From Bacillota bacterium (GTDB lineage: Bacteria; Bacillota; Clostridia; Acetivibrionales; DTU013): a DNA stretch of 6,756 nucleotides. The notes beneath the pieces are model-generated. The model searched no databases and was not told the origin of the DNA. It worked only from the letters and a program-made list of their open reading frames with translations. The stretch spans positions 1 to 6,756 of the forward strand of contig JAEZLF010000121.1 in NCBI GenBank assembly GCA_023435925.1, written 5' to 3'. Below, in pieces: positions 1 through 5,828 of this stretch (position 1 is the stretch's first letter; each line of letters starts with the position of its first letter). The translations under genes were made by a program, and so were the position numbers.

Positions 1-2
1 TG

Positions 3-11
3 TGCTATAAT
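3..11 (+). promoter_or_regulatory. extended -10 promoter element
   Basis: The window begins with TGTGCTATAAT. This is a perfect TATAAT (6-11) preceded by TG one base upstream (3-4), matching the Gram-positive extended -10 form TRTGnTATAAT. The -35 box would lie outside the window. Transcription would start near 17-18, only a few bases before the GGAG at 21-24, which is unusually tight, so the site may serve the downstream regulator more than the first small ORF. Confidence 0.45.
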
Positions 12-33
12 GGATAGCAAGGAGTGTTATATT

Positions 34-117
34 ATGGTAAACAAACAAATAAACGATTACTGCGTAACTAAGCCCGGCTCTTATGAAGGTTTTCGGAGGG
101 CAGTATATGAAACTTGA
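34..117 (+). pseudogene. possible remnant of MmcQ/YjbR-family N-terminus (27 codons)
   Basis: An ATG at 34 follows GGAG (21-24) by nine bases and opens a 27-codon frame ending at TGA 115-117. Its first 18 residues (MVNKQINDYCVTKPGSYE) resemble the start of MmcQ/YjbR (DUF419) proteins, which typically open with a helix, then a Tyr-Cys pair and a Pro-Gly-Ala-Tyr-Glu-like turn. After residue 18 the similarity stops and the frame runs into the WYL regulator's RBS, overlapping its start by 11 bases. A full family member has roughly 110-120 residues, so this would be an amputated gene or a leader peptide made from one. The family match is from memory of the motif, not from a search. The overlap means it could couple translation to the regulator. 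Confidence 0.35.
95..100 (+). promoter_or_regulatory. RBS that sets the WYL regulator start
   Basis: GGAGGG at 95-100 lies six bases before ATG 107, the ideal distance. The earlier in-frame ATG at 83 has no comparable site, so 107 is the preferred start. Confidence 0.75.
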
Positions 118-1012
118 CCGTCTGCTTGGGATTCTTACAATTCTTCTTAAAAACGATCGCGTAACCGCACCGCAGCTTGCCGAAAAGTTCGAGGTTACAC
201 GCCGCACTATCGGGCGGGACATTGACACACTTTGTCAGGCTAGAATCCCCATTGTAACACATCAGGGCGGAGGCGGAGGTATTTCGATTGTCGACGGCTA
301 TAAACTGGACAAAAGCATTCTCACCGCCGACGAGCTTTCCAGCATTATCGCAGCGCTCAAGGGGATTGGCAGTGTATCCGAGAAATCTCATGTTGAACGG
401 ACGATTGATAAGCTATCCACCAACAAAGACACTGTGGTGTCTTTAAGGGAGCCAATCGTCATTGACCTTGCATCCCATTATAAAGGCAGCCTGACTCCAA
501 AAATTAAACTTATCAAGCAGGCCGTTTTGGGGCAAAGGCTGATAGAATTTGATTATTACTATGAAAAAGGCCAGACACACCGCCGGATTGAACCGTACTT
601 TGTTATTTTTCAGTGGATGTCATGGTATGTATTCGGATTCTGTTTGGAGAGGCGGGACTGGCGGATGTTTAAGCTGGCGCGGCTGTGGGATTTGCAGTTG
701 TGCGAGGAAACCTATACCCAGCGTGAGATACCGTCGGATAAGCGGGATTTTTCCGCGCACCTGCCTGACGACAAAAAGTTGGTGGCGTTGTTTGAACCAT
801 CTGTGAAGTATCAGCTGATAGAAACTTACGGCTTTAATTGTTTTACTGAAACTGAGGGCGGCAGACTGCGGCTGAAGATCGGCTATACCAACCGGGAGTA
901 TACAATAAGCTGGTTGCTGGGCTTTGGGAATAAGGTAAAGGTAATTGAGCCCATTGATATGGCTGATGAGATAAAAAGCATTGCCGGAAGTATTATTCAA
1001 AACTACAAATGA
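107..1012 (+). CDS. YafY/DeoR-type HTH transcriptional regulator with WYL domain
   Basis: A 301-residue DNA-binding regulator that senses a ligand through its WYL domain. Residues about 4-60 form an HTH_11 winged helix (DRVTAPQLAEKFEVTRRTIGRD) ending in the glycine-rich wing GGGGGIS (55-60). Residues about 132-200 are the WYL module: the signature is WYV at 173-175, followed by the usual RMFKLARL at 186-193. Residues about 225-301 form the WCX C-terminal extension. This order and length match the YafY family. The start at 107 is chosen over 83 because GGAGGG is placed ideally before it and the protein begins as homologs do (MKLDRLLGIL). Its stop TGA (1010-1012) overlaps ATG 1009 of a 45-codon ORF, and the AlkZ-related gene follows, so it probably regulates its own operon. 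WYL regulators elsewhere respond to DNA damage or nucleotide ligands; the ligand here is unknown. Confidence 0.92.
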   Translation: MKLDRLLGILTILLKNDRVTAPQLAEKFEVTRRTIGRDIDTLCQARIPIVTHQGGGGGISIVDGYKLDKSILTADELSSIIAALKGIGSVSEKSHVERTIDKLSTNKDTVVSLREPIVIDLASHYKGSLTPKIKLIKQAVLGQRLIEFDYYYEKGQTHRRIEPYFVIFQWMSWYVFGFCLERRDWRMFKLARLWDLQLCEETYTQREIPSDKRDFSAHLPDDKKLVALFEPSVKYQLIETYGFNCFTETEGGRLRLKIGYTNREYTISWLLGFGNKVKVIEPIDMADEIKSIAGSIIQNYK

Positions 1013-1146
1013 ACAAGACAGACTGTTGTCATGTTCAGGGTGATATGATGGATAAAAATAACGAGGAGATAGTTGTTTCGTTGATGTGTACGAACTGGAG
1101 GCGCAGGGAGTGCTATAAAAATGGAATTGAAAAACTATTTGAATAG
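1009..1146 (+). CDS. small ORF of unknown function, 45 codons, ATGA-overlapping
   Basis: The ATG at 1009-1011 overlaps the WYL regulator's TGA in the classic ATGA arrangement used for translational coupling. The frame stays open for 45 codons to TAG 1144-1146, whose final G is the first base of the next gene's RBS. The product is Cys- and Arg-containing (CC at residues 6-7, NWRRREC near residues 28-34) and I do not recognise it. No strong RBS precedes 1009. An internal start at 1045 or 1048 has AGGGTGAT just upstream and would give 32-33 residues. It could be a genuine small protein, a coupling device, or spacer that happens to be open. Confidence 0.35.
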   Translation: MNKTDCCHVQGDMMDKNNEEIVVSLMCTNWRRRECYKNGIEKLFE

Positions 1147-1157
1147 GGAGCGGACAT

Positions 1158-1853
1158 ATGATTCAAAACTATAACGATTTTGTAAATTCTCTGCTTGTTG
1201 CAGGCTTTTCTATGGGTGGCGGAAACAACGATGGGATTTTTTCTGTGGTTCCATGGAGCTGGGATGAAGCTCCACCCTATGACACACCTGTTCGCTGGCA
1301 TACCGGCGATCCGGAAACCGACCCTTGGGAGTGGCGTATCCGTGTTTTGGACGAACGTGACGATATTGCTTATGCAAAGTTATTTTATAGAAAGAGCGGT
1401 TATATCACTAAAGAGTGGTACCCATATTTTTTGGCAGTTAGGCGCGGTGGCAAGAATTTTATGGATGAATACGCAGATGGTATGATGAGCCGCTTTGCTA
1501 AGCGTATTTATGACGTTATCATCGAAAATGAAACCTTGCCGCTTCATGCAATCAAACAAATCGGCGGCTTTTCGAAGGAGGATAGCTCCAAGTTTGACAG
1601 GGCTTTGGTTGATCTGCAAATGAAAATGTACCTGACTATGTGCGGAAGGCAACAAAAGCGCTCAAAAAAAGGAGAGGAGTACGGCTGGTCGTCCACAGTA
1701 TTCTGCACGGTTGAAAGGTACTTCGGTAAAGACATAATTGAAAAAGCGGCTAAAATCAATGAACGGGAAGCCACAGAAAAAATAACAGAACAGATTTATA
1801 GCTTAAATCCTGCAGCAGATCCAAAAAAGATTACAAAATTTATTAAGGGTTAG
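1158..1853 (+). CDS. AlkZ-related winged-helix protein
   Basis: A 231-residue cytoplasmic protein that I recognise as the short family named AlkZ-related in Firmicutes. These proteins open with IQNYxDFVxxLLxAGFSMGGGN and carry the conserved blocks VRWHTGDPETDPWEWR (about 45-60), KSGYITKEWYPYF (about 79-91), LPLHAIKQIGGFSKED (about 127-142), MCGRQQK (about 160-166) and GEEYGWSSTVFCT (about 171-183). All are present and intact, and the length is full. True AlkZ/YcaQ enzymes are DNA glycosylases that unhook interstrand crosslinks using a Q-x-Q motif. I see no Q-x-Q here and the protein is about half their length, so glycosylase activity should not be assumed. GGGAG (1146-1150) sits seven bases before the ATG. 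It lies between the WYL regulator and the DUF3795-S51 gene on the same strand with short gaps, so co-transcription is likely. Confidence 0.72.
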   Translation: MIQNYNDFVNSLLVAGFSMGGGNNDGIFSVVPWSWDEAPPYDTPVRWHTGDPETDPWEWRIRVLDERDDIAYAKLFYRKSGYITKEWYPYFLAVRRGGKNFMDEYADGMMSRFAKRIYDVIIENETLPLHAIKQIGGFSKEDSSKFDRALVDLQMKMYLTMCGRQQKRSKKGEEYGWSSTVFCTVERYFGKDIIEKAAKINEREATEKITEQIYSLNPAADPKKITKFIKG

Positions 1854-1875
1854 GGTGAATGCTATGAAAATTGAA

Positions 1876-1882
1876 AGAGGGG
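1876..1882 (+). promoter_or_regulatory. RBS that sets the DUF3795-S51 start
   Basis: AGAGGGG at 1876-1882 precedes ATG 1888 by five bases and supports that start over the earlier in-frame GTG 1855 and ATG 1864. AGGGTG at 1852-1857 could serve ATG 1864 (six bases away), so the longer 298-residue form cannot be excluded. Confidence 0.6.
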
Positions 1883-1887
1883 TAAAG

Positions 1888-2760
1888 ATGATTGATTCAC
1901 GTTGTGGATTGCACTGCACCGGTTGCGAGTGGAAAGAATCTAATGGCTGCGGCGGCTGTATAGAAACAATGGGACATCCCTTTCACGGCGAATGTCCGAT
2001 AGCGATATGCTGTCAGGATAAAGGATTGATGCATTGCGGTGAGTGTGACATTATTCCATGTGCCAAGCTTTACGGTTATTCCTATCTCGACCCGGAACAC
2101 GGTGATAAGCCACAAGGCGCGCGAGTAGAGGTCTGTCGCCGCTGGGCCGCTGAAAGCGGGAAACCGGCTTGGAGGAATGTTCTGCTCACGTCGGCTGGAT
2201 TTGAGGACATGGACGGAAAGCAAAAGTCAAATATTGCTGATTGTCTCCGTGAAATGCTAGGCAAGTCTGCAAACGATGCTAAAGTGCTGTTTATCCCAAC
2301 CGCAGCCGTTAATAATGAGGCAAAGGAAATGGCCGATTGGTGCAGGAGGGAACTGATCCATATTGGTATTCTGCCTGGAAATATTACTACATACGATATT
2401 GACGGCAGCTTATACGAGGATGACGCAATGACATATGATGTTATTTACTTCACGGGTGGCGACACCGGTTATTTGCTCAGGCGAATCAAAGAAACAGGCT
2501 TTGATATTATCATTAAAAAGATGGTTTACATGAACAAGGTTTATGTTGGCGTAAGTGCGGGCAGTATCATTGCCACTCCAAACATAGGCAACCCGTTTGA
2601 CGAAAGCACAGCGGGACTATGTCTGGTTAACGCTTATCTCTCCGTCCACTGCCCGGAGAATATGGAACTAAGAACAGACCTGCCATTGCCACACATCCCT
2701 CTAACGGATAATCAGGCTTTGATTGTAACATGTGATGGATATAAGGTGGTTGAAGGGTAA
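1888..2760 (+). CDS. DUF3795 Cys-rich domain fused to S51 (dipeptidase E-like) domain
   Basis: A 290-residue two-domain protein. Residues 1-88 are a DUF3795 module with eleven cysteines (6, 10, 13, 21, 24, 36, 41, 42, 50, 53, 58) in the family pattern CGLxCxxC...CxxC...CPxxxCC...CGxCxxxPC; it probably binds metal, although its role is unknown. Residues about 96-290 are a complete peptidase S51/class I glutamine-amidotransferase-like domain: it opens NVLLTSAGFE and contains KVLFIPTAA, YFTGGDTGYLLRRI and the nucleophile elbow GVSAGS. Ser223, Asp238 (15 residues later, the same spacing as Ser120-Asp135 in E. coli PepE) and His254 (VHC) form the likely triad. The two families usually occur as separate proteins. 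I chose 1888 because DUF3795 proteins begin MIDSRCG and an RBS precedes it. It begins 34 bases after the AlkZ-related stop and is probably the last gene of that operon. The substrate is unknown. Confidence 0.82.
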   Translation: MIDSRCGLHCTGCEWKESNGCGGCIETMGHPFHGECPIAICCQDKGLMHCGECDIIPCAKLYGYSYLDPEHGDKPQGARVEVCRRWAAESGKPAWRNVLLTSAGFEDMDGKQKSNIADCLREMLGKSANDAKVLFIPTAAVNNEAKEMADWCRRELIHIGILPGNITTYDIDGSLYEDDAMTYDVIYFTGGDTGYLLRRIKETGFDIIIKKMVYMNKVYVGVSAGSIIATPNIGNPFDESTAGLCLVNAYLSVHCPENMELRTDLPLPHIPLTDNQALIVTCDGYKVVEG

Positions 2761-2992
2761 ATATTTTTCTAATGGAAGTTTAACAATGAGAAGTAGCACC
2801 AAAAAGCAGAGATGATATTGCTTACGTCATAGACTCCATGAAAGCTGTTTTGGCATAAAGCGAGATTTGAATATGAGGTTTGATATAACCTTTTCATTAT
2901 ACAAAGACTGCAGAAGCGAAAGGTTGGTTTGGTGAGCTTGTTGAAGGAGTAGAAAAGTATTTGAGGATAGCGAGAGAAGATGAAGGGAGTCG
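2761..2992 (+). other. gene-free gap with possible decayed coding fragments
   Basis: No intact gene is visible. Two short open stretches look protein-like. At 2790-2858 a frame ends RDDIAYVIDSMKAVLA then TAA, resembling the last helix of a PLP-dependent aminotransferase or cysteine desulfurase. At 2889-2996 a frame without a start codon, rich in Glu and Ala, ends with a TGA that overlaps the acetyltransferase's upstream ATG. AGGTT/AACCT at 2876-2891 can form a small hairpin followed by TTTT, too weak to call a terminator. No convincing promoter for the next gene was found. Confidence 0.3.
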
Positions 2993-2998
2993 ATGAAT

Positions 2999-3559
2999 AT
3001 GATTATTCGTGAAGTAAATATTAATGATGCCCATGCACTATCTGACATCTACAAATATTATGTAGATAATTTTCCTTATTCATTTGAGTATGTCGCGCCG
3101 TCGGCCGAGGAATTTGCAGAGAGAATAGCTGATATTTCAGGAAAATTCCCTTTCTTTGTTTGCGAAGATGATGGTGACATAATCGGTTACGCTTACGCAC
3201 ATAAGTTTAAGGAACGTATAGCATATCAGTGGGTATGTGAAACTTCAATTTATGTGAAGAATGGTTGCTCGCAAAAAGGCGTAGGCAAATTGTTATATAA
3301 ATATCTTCTTCCTGCTTTGAAGCAACAGGGATATGTAAAGGCGTTTGCGGTTCTTGGCTGCCCGAATGAAGGAAGTGAGACTTTTCATCAAAAAATGGGA
3401 TTTTCATTAGTGGCAACGTTACCGAATATTGGGTATAAGCTCGGTTCTTGGCATGATGTAAAATATTACGTTTTAGAACTCAATACATTTAGTGATGATA
3501 TGTCGGAACCGTTAGAATATCATCAAATAAAACAAAAAAGGCCTGATGGCTTTGCTTAA
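2999..3559 (+). CDS. GNAT N-acetyltransferase, phosphinothricin acetyltransferase-like
   Basis: A 186-residue acetyl-CoA-dependent acetyltransferase of the Pat/Bar-like branch of GNAT. Visible markers in order are the IIREVNINDAHAL opening (2-14), FFVCEDDGDIIGYAYA (52-67), YQWVCETSIYV (76-86) matching the YDWxxExTxYV block of Pat enzymes, the acetyl-CoA pyrophosphate loop SQKGVGKLLY (91-100), FHQKMGF (129-135) and the Pat-type C-terminal GYKLGSWHDVKYY (145-157). Relatives acetylate phosphinothricin, methionine sulfone or other amino acids; the substrate here cannot be read from sequence. ATG 2993 is also in frame but lies only three bases from GGGAG (2985-2989), while ATG 2999 is nine bases away and begins MIIRE as family members do. 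Residues 165-186 form a polar tail beyond the fold. The gene stands alone between two non-coding gaps. Confidence 0.88.
   Translation: MIIREVNINDAHALSDIYKYYVDNFPYSFEYVAPSAEEFAERIADISGKFPFFVCEDDGDIIGYAYAHKFKERIAYQWVCETSIYVKNGCSQKGVGKLLYKYLLPALKQQGYVKAFAVLGCPNEGSETFHQKMGFSLVATLPNIGYKLGSWHDVKYYVLELNTFSDDMSEPLEYHQIKQKRPDGFA
3538..3557 (+). terminator. weak terminator-like hairpin at the acetyltransferase 3' end
   Basis: AAGGCC (3538-3543), loop TGAT, and GGCTTT (3548-3553) form a six-pair stem with one G-U pair, preceded by an A-run and followed by a broken T-run (GCTT). It overlaps the last codons of the acetyltransferase. It is too short to be confident. Confidence 0.25.
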
Positions 3560-3581
3560 AAGGAGCTTTGGGGAGAAAGCT

Positions 3582-3595
3582 GGTGTGTACACACC
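3582..3595. repeat. perfect 14-bp palindrome
   Basis: GGTGTGT (3582-3588) is followed at once by its exact reverse complement ACACACC (3589-3595). With no loop it is more likely a protein-binding dyad than an RNA hairpin, but the binding factor is unknown and it lies 113 bases upstream of the nearest -35 box. Confidence 0.5.
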
Positions 3596-3707
3596 CCTGC
3601 ATTTCAATTGGGATTTTTGTACGAAAAAGTACATCCATAATCTGAGATATTGCGGGAGAGTTTGTGAATGATAATGCACTGACCGTATATATTTTTGTAT
3701 TAGTCTA

Positions 3708-3738
3708 TTGACTTTGACGTCGTGTTGTCCATTAAAAT
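3708..3738 (+). promoter_or_regulatory. MerR-type promoter with 19-bp spacer
   Basis: TTGACT (3708-3713) and TAAAAT (3733-3738) are separated by 19 bases. This overlong spacer is the hallmark of promoters activated by MerR-family proteins, which bind between the boxes and untwist the DNA. The spacer contains the short dyad ACG-T-CGT (3717-3723), though the flanking arms are not well matched. The promoter lies directly in front of a MerR-family gene, so autoregulation is the natural reading. Confidence 0.6.
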
Positions 3739-3761
3739 GATTTCAGAGAGGAGGCAAACAG

Positions 3762-4733
3762 ATGAAGCTTATGACGATCAGCGAGGTTACAAAGACCTTT
3801 AATGTTTCAACAAGAATGCTTCGGTATTATGATGAAATCGGGCTGTTGCCCAGCACTCGCAAGCAAGATTACGCGTATCGCGTGTATGATGAGTCTGCTG
3901 TAAGACGTCTGCAACAGATTATCACACTGCGGAAGCTCCGTATCCCGCTAAAAAAGATTGCGATGATTTTTAATGATACTGAGCAAACAAGAATTATTGA
4001 GGTCTTTCAGGAAAGTATGGATGAGCTTGATAATGAAATATCTGCGCTTCAAACAATACGAGAAATTTTGCATTTGTTTGTCGCACGGTTAAACTCAATG
4101 TCGGGTACACATATCAAAATTAGCATGCTTGACGATGCTGATATCATTAGTGTCATTCAGACGCTTAGCCTTTCAAAAATCAGTTTTAAGGAGGAACGTT
4201 CTATGGACGACCTAAATAAAGCAAATGAAACCTTATCAACCTTAAAGAATGTGCGCATTATTCATCTGCCCCCATGTACCGTTGCTGCAAGCCACTATTT
4301 CGGTGAAAATCCTGAAGACAATGCAGGTAAACCGTTAGATGAGTTTGTTAGAAGAACTGAGCTTAGTAAAGTCAAGCCTGATCTGAGGATGTTCGGATTC
4401 AATAATCCTTCGCCGAAAGGTAATGAAACATACGGATATGAGTTCTGGGTGACCATCCCGGATGATTTTGATGTGCCGTCACCGCTGCAGAAGAAATACT
4501 TTAAAGGCGGACTGTATGCGGCTCATTGCATCAAGATGGGTGATTTTCATGAATGGCAGCTTCTTGTTCAATGGGTTATGAACAGCGACGAATATGAATA
4601 TGATGCACGGGAGCCATTGGGAATGAATGGTTCTCTGGAAGAGCATCTTAATGCATATTCTTATTTTGCAGGTAATGAAAAGGCAGCACAGTTTATACAA
4701 CTCGACCTGCTGATACCGATAAAGGCAAAATAA
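3762..4733 (+). CDS. MerR-family regulator with GyrI-like effector-binding domain
   Basis: A 323-residue transcription activator of the BmrR-like type. Residues 1-70 form the MerR winged helix: MTISEVTKTFNVSTRMLRYYDEIGLLP (4-30) with the wing around DYAYRVYDE, and LRKLRIPLKKIAMIF closing the domain. Residues about 75-112 form the dimerising coiled coil. After a linker (about 113-163), residues about 164-323 form a GyrI-like small-molecule-binding domain: HLPPCTVAASHYFG (168-181), the DEFVRRTEL helix, FGFNNPSP, and YGYEFWVTIP (224-233), where Glu227 is in the position expected to face a cationic ligand. AGGAGG (3749-3754) lies seven bases upstream of the ATG. BmrR relatives bind lipophilic or aromatic drugs and switch on an efflux pump or their own gene. 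No pump is adjacent here; the next gene is a kinase 215 bases away across a strong hairpin. Confidence 0.9.
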   Translation: MKLMTISEVTKTFNVSTRMLRYYDEIGLLPSTRKQDYAYRVYDESAVRRLQQIITLRKLRIPLKKIAMIFNDTEQTRIIEVFQESMDELDNEISALQTIREILHLFVARLNSMSGTHIKISMLDDADIISVIQTLSLSKISFKEERSMDDLNKANETLSTLKNVRIIHLPPCTVAASHYFGENPEDNAGKPLDEFVRRTELSKVKPDLRMFGFNNPSPKGNETYGYEFWVTIPDDFDVPSPLQKKYFKGGLYAAHCIKMGDFHEWQLLVQWVMNSDEYEYDAREPLGMNGSLEEHLNAYSYFAGNEKAAQFIQLDLLIPIKAK

Positions 4734-4745
4734 AATTTCTGCTAA

Positions 4746-4784
4746 AATCAACCCCCGTTATCTTACCGGTAACGGGGGTTGATT
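4746..4784. terminator. strong perfect hairpin after the MerR gene, no U-tract
   Basis: The arms 4746-4760 (ending CAACCCCCGTTA) and 4770-4784 (starting TAACGGGGGTTG) are exact complements over 15 bp, with a nine-base loop containing CCGG. It lies 12 bases after the MerR stop codon. No T-run follows on either strand, so it is not a textbook intrinsic terminator; it may still stop or pause transcription or protect the mRNA end. TTACCGGTAA (4763-4772) inside it is itself palindromic and offers an alternative fold. Confidence 0.5.
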
Positions 4785-4948
4785 CGGTAATAAGCAATGG
4801 ATGTTTTGCTGATATTATCAATTGTCAGTGCTAATTCTGCTGCTCTGTTGGAGGTGATCGAAAAATCTATAGCTAATGCAGGAAATTTATCACTTGTGCA
4901 GAAATATGCATAGAGATTATCTACTGCTCAAAAGGAGGTTGCTCGTAT
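4785..4948 (+). other. intergenic gap before the kinase, with a 38-codon open frame
   Basis: An open frame runs from ATG 4797 to TAG 4911-4913 (38 codons). It begins MDVLLILSIV and has a plausible protein-like composition, but no RBS precedes it and I do not recognise it. It could be a decayed fragment or chance. No convincing promoter for the kinase is visible; TTGTCA (4822-4827) lacks a partner -10. The kinase RBS AAAGGAGGT (4931-4939) closes the gap. Confidence 0.25.
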
Positions 4949-5692
4949 ATGCTTAATCTTGAAGTGGTCGGGCAGGGAGCGACAACGAAAATATACCGTG
5001 ATGGTGGTACAGCAGTAAAGCTATATGTAAGCGCTTCGTCTGACGAAGCGGATAATGAAGCCGCTAATCAACGGTTTGCTTACAACGCGGGGCTGCCTGT
5101 GCCCATGGTCTACGGTGTTCGCAAGCTTGATGATAACGCTGTGGCGCTTGATATGGAGTATATAGATGGTCAAACGCTTATACAGCCCGGTATGGACAAA
5201 GAAGAACGGAAAAACGCTATTCGCGCGTTGGTTATGCTCCAATGTGAGGTACATAAAGTTCATGCAAGAAGCTTGCCAAAACTAACAGACCGACTGGCGT
5301 GGAAAATAAAGACAACACAGTATCTGCAAGAATCTCAGAAAAACAACCTACTCTCTTTGATTGTTCAATTGGATAACGGTTCCGACAATCTGTGCCATGG
5401 CGATTTCCATCCGCTCAATGTTCTTTATGATGGCTCAAAACATTGGATTATTGATTGGGTGGACGCCTCCGCAGGGAATCCGCTTGCTGATGCTTGCAGG
5501 ACATATTTGATTTTCAGGCAGTACATGAGCCGATCGGCGGGAATTTACCTGAGAACCTTCTGTAAGGAAACAAATTCAAGGCAAGATGATGTGCTTGCAT
5601 GGCAGCCGATTATTGCTGCTGCTCGATTGAACGAGAGAATGGATGATACGTCCAGATTATGGTTGCTGAATTTAGTATCCTTTACTGCTTGA
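4949..5692 (+). CDS. APH-family phosphotransferase (aminoglycoside kinase fold)
   Basis: A 247-residue ATP-dependent small-molecule kinase. The N-lobe begins with the nucleotide-loop-like GQGATTKIY (8-16) and the ATP-anchoring lysine Lys24 in TAVKLY; Glu37 in NEAANQ is a candidate partner. ALDMEYIDGQTL (about 67-78) is the hinge. The catalytic Brenner motif is HGDFHPLNVL, with His150, Asp152 as the base and Asn157 as a metal ligand, followed by IIDWVDASAGNP, with Asp169 as the second metal ligand. All core residues are present. Length fits the short APH/choline-kinase-like group common in Firmicutes. Such proteins include aminoglycoside and macrolide kinases and sugar or choline kinases, so antibiotic resistance is possible but not shown. 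GGAGG (4934-4938) is ten bases from the ATG. In another frame, sequence past the stop reads LDTENRLNEMEQLL then TAG, possibly an original tail lost by frameshift. Confidence 0.87.
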   Translation: MLNLEVVGQGATTKIYRDGGTAVKLYVSASSDEADNEAANQRFAYNAGLPVPMVYGVRKLDDNAVALDMEYIDGQTLIQPGMDKEERKNAIRALVMLQCEVHKVHARSLPKLTDRLAWKIKTTQYLQESQKNNLLSLIVQLDNGSDNLCHGDFHPLNVLYDGSKHWIIDWVDASAGNPLADACRTYLIFRQYMSRSAGIYLRTFCKETNSRQDDVLAWQPIIAAARLNERMDDTSRLWLLNLVSFTA

Positions 5693-5718
5693 CACGGAAA
5701 ACCGGCTGAATGAGATGG

Positions 5719-5756
5719 AGCAGCTATTATAGAGAACAGTCTATACGGGAGCTGCT
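5719..5756 (+). repeat. nested hairpin downstream of the kinase
   Basis: AGCAGCT (5719-5725) pairs exactly with AGCTGCT (5750-5756), and inside it TATAGA (5728-5733) pairs exactly with TCTATA (5740-5745) around a GAACAG loop. It begins 27 bases after the kinase stop and ends 35 bases before the next -35 box. No T-run follows, so a termination role is uncertain. Confidence 0.5.
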
Positions 5757-5791
5757 TATGGTTGTTGGAAAAAGATAATTTTAAATTTCCG

Positions 5792-5820
5792 TTGACAGTT
5801 TTTAGAAATGTTCATATAAT
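5792..5820 (+). promoter_or_regulatory. consensus sigma-A promoter for the rsgA leader
   Basis: TTGACA (5792-5797) and TATAAT (5815-5820) are both perfect consensus hexamers separated by the ideal 17 bases. Transcription should start near 5827. This is the strongest promoter in the window, and it drives a leader of about 545 nt before rsgA. A promoter this strong ahead of two terminators suggests control after initiation. Confidence 0.85.
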
Positions 5821-5828
5821 TAAATTGT

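Larger units (their letters stand above)
3560..3761 (+). other. intergenic gap with back-to-back inverted repeats
   Basis: This 202-base gap holds AGCTTT-GGGGAG-AAAGCT (3564-3581), a hairpin with a six-base loop, directly followed by the perfect 14-bp palindrome GGTGTGTACACACC (3582-3595). A further small inverted repeat, TGTAC-GAAAAA-GTACA, lies at 3618-3633. A 28-codon frame starts at GTG 3585, nine bases after GGGGAG (3570-3575), and ends at TGA 3669-3671; its product is unrecognised and I do not call it a gene. The MerR promoter occupies the 3' end of the gap. Confidence 0.45.

Noticed and set aside
68..391. Reverse-strand open frame of 107 codons across the WYL gene start
   Set aside because: It lies antisense to a well-supported regulator with an ideal RBS, has no recognisable motif and looks like a shadow of the coding strand.
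620..1000. Reverse-strand open frame of 126 codons
   Set aside because: It is antisense to the WYL and WCX domains, whose residues are conserved on the + strand, and shows no family signature.
4479..4751. Reverse-strand open frame of 90 codons ending the MerR gene
   Set aside because: It lies antisense to the conserved GyrI-like domain and has no RBS or motif; it is a shadow frame.
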